Shown here in pieces: positions 57,069 to 64,000 of a stretch of 64,000 nucleotides of DNA (positions within the stretch are counted from its first letter, which is position 1; the number at the start of each line of letters is the position of its first letter). Source of the stretch: Theobroma cacao. Lineage: Eukaryota; Streptophyta; Magnoliopsida; Malvales; Malvaceae. The stretch lies in the NCBI RefSeq assembly GCF_000208745.1, contig NC_030855.1:8350029-8414028 (forward strand), written 5' to 3'. Position numbers and translations under genes: made by a program. The notes under the pieces were generated by a model. It was not told the origin of the DNA, ran no database searches, and saw only the letters and a list, made by a program, of their open reading frames with translations.

Positions 57069-60000
57069 ATTGCATGAGAATTCATTTAACATAAAATGGT
57101 GGAATCAAAGTGAAGATAAAATGAAGAATGAAAGATCATTGGCTAGCATGAGTGGCTAGTTAGATAAAGTGTGATTAAGAGGATTTTTAACTAATAACAA
57201 AGGAAGGGAATTGGTGCATGAAAGGTACTTGGTTGGCAAAATGGCCAAATGAAATAAGAAGAATAAGAGTGCATGTGTTTTGATTGGTCTAAGAGGGTGG
57301 ATAGAAAAAGTATAATAAAGGGAAAATGGATGGCAAAAGGGTGGATACATGGCTAGGGAAAGACAACACCCATTCTTTCATAAGCTCCTTTGAAATCGGG
57401 GGGGGGGGGACGAAGGATTTCTTGCCTTTTCTTCCATTTCATCCATTCTTTGATCCTTAGAATCTCAAAATTACACATGCACACATGTTTTAAAGAGTGA
57501 ATCAAGAGCATTTGAAGAAATATCAAGTGGGTTTCAAGGCATTCTCGAGAAGAAAGGAGAAATCAAGTGAGGGCTCAATTTTGTAGAAGAGTGATTCAAG
57601 GGCATTTGAAGAAATATCAAGTGGGTTTCAAGGCATTCTAAAGAAGAATGGAGAAATCAAATGAGGGCTCAACTTTATAGAAATCCAAGGAGAACCGTGA
57701 GTTTATTCCCTGCCTTCTTGTTGGGTATTTGATATTTCTTCACCAAAGAAATCTTCATTGTTCAAGAAAAGAACCGTGGAGTTTTAAAAAAGATGTAAAA
57801 CTTGGTTTCAAGATTCAAGAGAAACAAGGTAAGGATTGTGGTTTTGTTTTGAATATTCTTTGAAAATGGGTTGATACCTTAGAAATTAATTAGTCAATTA
57901 TTGTGGCAACTTAGGTGTTAAAGCTTTGGAAGAATGTTAAAGTTGCATGAGGGATTTAAGCCATTGTCAAGGTAAAAACATGCGCATGCAACTTAACCTT
58001 ACAATGATGTCTTGGATATAGTTAAAGGAAACAATTATGCTAGTTGAAAGCTTAAAAGATATTGTGAATAAATATTATTTTGATAGATTTAAGAGATTAA
58101 GAATGTGAATGAGGAATTCTAGCATCTAAATTGATATTGGTGCATGTGAAGGAAAGTTGATATTGTGCTTAATGGCAGCATGTTAAATGTGAATAATGGT
58201 GCATATAAACTTAGAAATTATTTGGTGAAATGGGATTTTAAGTTGTTGTTGTGTATATGATCAATAGTATAGAAACAATAGTTTGAACAAGATAGATCTT
58301 ATTAGAAAAGATTGACGTGGACATTTGAAGTTATAGACAAGTTGCCGGGTTTATATAACTTAGAATTGATACTAAAGATTTAATAAAAATATTATCTCTT
58401 AAGGATAAGAGATGAGAGTTATAAGATTAATTATGGATAACAAGTGTAGAATAGAATGGCAGCAAAGTTTATTAAAAATATTGGATTTAATTAATGCCAA
58501 GAAGTTGATAAAGCAAAGAATTATTACTGTGAGCATAAAATAAGGAGGATAAAGAATACCTTGCAAGTGATATTCATAGACTAAGCATTCGAAGGCTTAT
58601 TATTGGAAAAACTAACATCCCACCAAGACATGTGAGTAAAGGGTATCTATTTTAAAAGATTCCATACTGTATAATGTTATATGTATAGTAACTTGTCAAT
58701 GATTTATTCAATGCTATTACGACAAGCATGAGTTGCTAGAAAATGATAAGTGGATTGTATACCTATTTATGAAATATTTATACACTATTACTGTGGAAAG
58801 CATGAGCTGGTAGAAAAGTATAGGTGATTGTGAATGCAATTGAAATGGATTTTAAATAAGCTTTGAAAACCCAACTTGGTTTTAAATGGTTTTATGAAAC
58901 CAGGAGATTCGAGAGTAGGTCAAATGTCACATCAAGATAGGGTGACCCTTGTGCACAAGTGAGCTCTAACTAGAGAATCTTTGGGTCACCAACGGGCTGA
59001 TAGACGTTGCTAGGGCCATTGTTGTGAGTATCAGTGGTAAGGCTACGAGATAATATACGTGGCTAGGCCATAAGTGATATACGTGGGTGCAACAGCCTGA
59101 TTTCTCTAATGTCAGCCAACATCGTCAAGGCTGCCATGGTTGTGGGATCCAGTGGAGTAGAGCTCTCGGATGTTATTACATGGAAGCGGGTCCACGAGTT
59201 CTTATTTCTATTACCTACTTGAGAGGGATATCTCTTTGGGTTTTCTATACATATTCTTTCACATGGTGTGAACTATAAGATTGTCTGTAGCTCCCCTATT
59301 TATACTATGATGTTGGTTTTAACTCCTCACGTATAAGGTGATTTGCGAATTTGTGCATAAGCTTCGATAATATTTGATTTCACAAGAGCGTGCGTGATTA
59401 AACTGATTTGATTTGAGTAAAGATGTTAAATGATTTCGATGGTAGAAATCTTTTTCTTACACTGGTTTTAATACATTACTTGAAATGATTATTTGCAACA
59501 TGACTTTTGGGTTTAAACGTAAGGCACAAATACCCCATTTGATTTCAAAATGTTTATACATATTCATATGTTTTAATGTTCAAACTTATCTACTTTATGC
59601 TTGTTTCCTATCTACACCCTGCTCACGGAGCCGATGATCACTGAGTTTGTGAGACTTACCCCCTTATCTCCCTTTTGCAAATAGTGATCGGCCTAGTGTG
59701 CAATCATCGGCATTTATGGTACACCGCGGATAGGTAAAGGCATCTCATAGCATTTTATTCCAAGTCACTCCACTACTAAAGGTCGAGTCATTCGTAGCCT
59801 AATTTGATTGTAAATAGTGTTAATGTAAATGTATGGTTGGATATTAAAAACCTTGATGTACTTTTACAATTATGTTGAATAAAAGTTGAGTTGATTTATT
59901 ACGGCTATTATTCAAGTTATGTTACATAAGGGATATGTGGTTCCAGTAATTAAATAGATCGGTGGAATGGGTTCATTTTTACAACCAAGGTTTCGAATAA

Positions 60001-60072
60001 GGCTTGTTCAAGACTTGGCAAGTTCTCTCAAAAGACTCGGATGCTGATAGCGACCAAGGAGCAGTCGTTACA
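57069..60072 (+). mobile_element. Family C LTR, 3' part of right element
   Basis: Resumes the LTR begun at 34169 and ends GCAGTCGTTACA at 60072, before a primer site. Shared with the left copy: the GAGAATCTTTGGGTCACCAA block at about 58972, the TGATCACTGAGTTTGTGAGA region near 59635, and ATGCTGATAGCGACCAAGG-type sequence near the end. It contains a 94-bp direct repeat (57494-57587 and 57588-57681) and a run of 12 G (57398-57409). Confidence 0.82.
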
Positions 60073-60283
60073 GACTTGGTATCAAAGCCCTAGGTTTAGT
60101 CAAGTCTGAGGAATTCTTATGTCGGTTAGCGGAGTTGTCATGGTTAATGTAGAGTCTTGCTTATGGTTTGTGACTGCAGCACAAGCCATAGATAGGAGGC
60201 TATATAAACTCCTACTCTTAGTAACCTACCTTTTGATTTATGTCATATAAAGATCATAAGTAGTGCCGTCATCCGAGTCTAAG
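60073..60283 (+). other. Primer site and leader of right family C element
   Basis: TGGTATCAAAGCCC at 60077-60090 (initiator-Met tRNA type) follows the LTR end GTTACA by four bases, and CTAGGTTTAGTC next matches the left element's leader. About 200 bp of leader precede a gag-like start. Confidence 0.82.
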
Positions 60284-60355
60284 ATGTCACCCGAGACACG
60301 AGTCGTTGTTGGAAAGATCTTAAAGCAAAATGCTCCTAATGAAAGGTTAATGTAA
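60284..60355 (+). pseudogene. Gag start remnant of right family C element
   Basis: ATG at 60284 opens MSPETR, comparable with MSPRTQ of the left element, but stops after 23 codons. No further Gag-like sequence follows. Confidence 0.5.
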
Positions 60356-63300
60356 TGACATATTCCTCTGACTAAGGATGGAGGAAGGTGGAGCTGGACT
60401 AATAGGTCCATAATAACTTATTCATTTGGTGAAGCTATAACTTGAGCCCATGACTATCAATGGGAAGAAATTGATGACACTAGAGCTGGTTTGGATTTCA
60501 ATTAAGTGATTGTGAATCCCCACGATTTGATTTGAACCATTATGGTCTACGATATTAAGTACATGAATTAGCCCAAGGGTGAACATCAACGGTTATCATA
60601 AGTGATGTGTGGTCATGAAGTAAAAAGGCTAGCAAACAAATCTGCTCTAAGAATGAGCTTGAATTTTGTATTGCTTAGCATGAAGCTAATGAATTAAAGG
60701 ACTAGTTGCAGATTTGGTAGCTTGAAGTCAAATGACTTAGAAATGTTGACTTTAGTCTAAATATCATATGGAGTTCCATATTTGAGCTTGATATACAAAT
60801 CGCTTTAAAGATCAATTTAAAAGTCGGTTTGGATTAGTATGCAACCTATGACATAAATGAATAGCCTTGAATGTGATTTCCCTAGAGGAAAGGGATTTAG
60901 GAAATGCTGATTTTGGATAAGCTCTAAAAGGGAGCTTCTACCTCCTAAGTTTAAGAAATTTTGATCGTATGACTACAAGGGCGAGATGCAACAATTAAGT
61001 AATTATGCACCTTACAATTGTAATTAGTTAAGGATTGATGAGTGAAGTCAAGATCTCAACACTAAGTGGTGTAAAATTTGATATTTATGTGCCTAAAAGT
61101 TATTTGGAGATCATTGCTTAACCAAGTTTGCTCTGAATGATATGGTAAAGGTATATGATTGTTGGTAGTGAAATATGCCCAAAGGATGATTTTGGCATAC
61201 CTCAAAAGGTGAAATACATATATCGGGAATGATGTTCTGATTGTGTACTTGTGATAGAAAATATTGTAATTTGTGGTTTTCATGACCATGGAATATATGA
61301 AGGTTGTCAATATGTAAGCATATACTTGAGGTTGTACATTTTGTGATTCACATGCATCATGTGGAAGGAGATATCCCATAGAGGGATTTAGCTTAATTGG
61401 TGGTTACATGACTATAGGATTGCTAGGAGATTAAGGTTGCCTTATCATATATGTGGAATGCATTGTGAAAGGCCAAAACCCACATATACACTAATAAGGA
61501 CAATAAGATGAATGATGGGAGAAAAATGGATATTGTTATGATGAGCATAAAAAGGTTAAGGATAATCAATGTAAATATACTAAATTAGTTTGTGTGGTCC
61601 GAATTAAGGACAACGACACCTTGGGAGATTTGAAAATAATGTCCACTGGGACCAATGAGCTAAAATGTGATTGAGCATGCATTGAATTGTTAGAGTTATG
61701 AGTGGCTTTGGAGATAAGCCTTTGATTGATTAAAGTCCTCAGCGAAATTTTGTTAACGGATGTGTTTAAGTGTTTTGGGAATGTATGGAAAAGTGTGAGA
61801 ATAAAATGATAGTTGACTTGCTGTAAAAGGTCAAATTTGGATGGCCATGAAAGGCTTGTAAGCAATCAAGTAGTGTATATCTATATGCTCATGAAGGTAG
61901 CTATGATTGGTAGGTAAGGGTGGAACCTTAGAATTGCATTGTTGTAGCTGTAAGATTATGCTTTGGGTAACATGATACAGCATTGGACTATGAGTTATGA
62001 ACTTGTATCCACTTTGTGAACACTCTGGTGAGTTAGTTTGATAGATTTCTTACAAAGTGAAAACATTAAAGCTCAAGCAGCTAATGGCTATATAGTGACA
62101 TTGGTGCTCGTGACTGATATGTCACATAGTATAAGGATATGCTGCAAGTACAAGAATGCTTGGAATGTTGGTGTGAGGGCATGATTATCTGGCCATTTTG
62201 TAAACCCAATGAGGTTACAGTTTCAATATTCTTGTAGACACAAGGCATAAAATTATGACAAGTGCTTCCCCAACAAGTTTCAATTCATTTTGATTAATTA
62301 TCAAGGTAGAGTGACTGATAAAGGTAGGCAATAGTTGAATTATGCTTCAAATTCTTAGAGAACAATGGTGATATGGTCTGGTTAAATGATACTACCCTTG
62401 GTGAAGGAATAGAAATACACTACGAAATTTGTAGAGATCTACTTAGAAAAGAGATAATGATTTGAGATTTCAAGTACCCATATAGAAGTAAAAATTTTGG
62501 TAATGAGCCATTATCTAGAGGCAGGATACTATAATATTAATTCCGGCTAAGTAAGAATCAGTTTTTAAATCATGTGGTGTCCGAGGATGGTGTCGATTAG
62601 TGATTACCTCTTGTATGAGAGTAGAGTATTAAAATGAGCTTTATGTATTCCCCACATGATTGTGAGCATGATCTAATTAATTGTAAAAGCAGATGATCCT
62701 AAACTCAATTTGTCAGTTGTTTCAATATTACAGATGGCTTATTGAGCTTGTTATGCCTAAGACAATTTGAAGTTGAAATTTTTGGATATATATATGAATA
62801 TATATGTTGCATATTGGCACAAAAACTCATATGGAGTTGGTTATAATTTCGTTTGATATGATATTCTATCAGTGATTACAGCACTTGATGATGATTAAGA
62901 TGATCCATCAGTGGTTTTGGCAGTAAACAAGTTAACTATAATGTTGTTAGCTTAAAGGTAAGCGTTCATATGTCTGATATTCGTTCATAAAGTTCTATCT
63001 TTTCGCGATCAAGCTTGGTATCTTTCATGTAGCCTGAGAGGCTCGGCACATGAACTAGCCTAATTGTAAGCTAGAGTTTGATAGCCTCTTATGAAGTACA
63101 CAAATAAACAAGTATGTTGTGGATTTAATACCCTAAGAGCTAATGGAATAGAACGTATTAGTACTAGTATAGCTCCAATATAAAGTTTTGATATATGGAG
63201 ATTTGGGGAAAAATTTATAGCTTATGCATAAAGGTTGTGCATTTGAATTTGTATAAGAAAAGTTTAAAATCTACCTTATTTGGCATAAAGCCCATGATTG

Positions 63301-64000
63301 AGAATGAATAATTATGGATTTAATTTTCTAAGGTAAAAAGGTTAAAAGATGTCAGTTGTGAAAAAGTCCTAAGTAGATTATTCTTTGATTTTAAAAAGCA
63401 CCTAAAAAGAGAAAAATGTCTAGTTTCATCTCTAGATTGATGAACTAAAGAGGCTGTGAGGTTTGACATTTGAAATAATTTTGAGGAATCTCAAGTTAGA
63501 TATGTTTGCATGTGGCCTATGATTAGTGAATTAGTCATGACTTTGGAATTATAGAGATGGTTAGTAATCAAGATGAGACTTGGTAAGAAACTTCAAGGAA
63601 ACTTTTGAGCAATTTTAACCTTAAGAGGTTGAGTTATTGATTAAAGAGATTGGTTAAGACCATAAGGATATGTGCAAAATCTTGTTATATATTGAAACGC
63701 ATTATGGTATAAGTTGAAATTTATCTAGTGAGCACTCGATCATGAAAGTAATGGGGCTTTGTTTTTGAGAATATGGTTACTAAAGGTTATCGGATTTGAA
63801 TCATCTGTGATGTTGAATATAAATGAAATAAATAAAGTGTGTTTTTATCCTTATATATTATGAAATGCTTAACTGAAATTTGTATGGAAGTATGCAAAAG
63901 TAAATAAAGATTGGTTGTCAATTTAGCCATAGACAATGGTGGAATAAAATGCTTGAATGTTAGAAGGTTTGATAAAATATCAAGGTAAAGGAATTATGGG
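60356..64000 (+). other. Internal region of right family C element, no recognisable gag-pol
   Basis: About 3.6 kb with only short open frames. Minus-strand frames at 61062-61379 and 61566-61865 have no family features. I looked for zinc knuckle, D-S/T-G, F-x-DD, RNase H and integrase signatures in the plus frames and found none. A LARD-like derivative with non-coding interior is one explanation; heavy decay or a further unrecognised insertion are others. The element's 3' LTR would be beyond the window. Confidence 0.45.

Noticed and set aside
61062..61865. Two minus-strand frames of about 100 codons
   Set aside because: No recognisable domain, AT-driven composition, and opposite to the orientation of the element that contains them.

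Overview
The window looks like nuclear DNA of a flowering plant, probably a eudicot. It is AT-rich and has one recognisable host gene of a plant-only family. Most of the rest is Ty3/gypsy-type LTR retrotransposon DNA with primer sites complementary to initiator-Met tRNA and integrases that end in a chromodomain. No bacterial-style operons, RNA genes or CRISPR arrays were seen. Everything here was read by eye; similarities between copies and families are recognised, not computed.

Layout. (1) Positions 1-12530 are gene-bearing and poor in LTR elements. They hold a Tat/Ogre-like LTR fragment (1-948), a 963-bp inverted-repeat element (1144-2106), a miniature TRIM-like retroelement (5095-5490), and one intact single-exon gene encoding a 134-aa MASS-type MAPK-substrate protein (7249-7653). 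AT-rich spacer follows. (2) A 100-N gap (12573-12672) marks an abrupt change to a nested retrotransposon landscape that fills the remaining 51 kb.

I name three LTR families by their ends: A (TGTGAAACC...GTGACA), B (TGTAAAA...GATA) and C (TGTAACACCC...GTTACA). On the left, a minus-strand family C element (LTR 28129 down to 21816, then tRNA-Met primer site, gag, zinc knuckle, protease, start of RT, ending at 14419) is broken by three family A LTRs and one solo family B LTR. In the middle lies a tandem satellite of about 171 bp (28130-34168, about 28 units), interrupted by a truncated family A LTR. On the right, a plus-strand family C LTR (34169-60072) is split by a minus-strand family A element (35039-57068). 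That element is itself split by a solo family A LTR (39594-42133, perfect CGGAT target duplication) and by a complete plus-strand family B element (44282-54734, perfect GACAT target duplication). From 60073 to the window end lies the internal region of the right family C element, in which I find no gag-pol beyond a short gag start.

All gag and pol reading frames are broken by stops, frameshifts or deletions, so none of these elements looks autonomous. Frequent solo LTRs, three-level nesting and a satellite of about 171 bp fit a pericentromeric or other low-recombination heterochromatic location. That location is an inference; nothing in the window fixes it.
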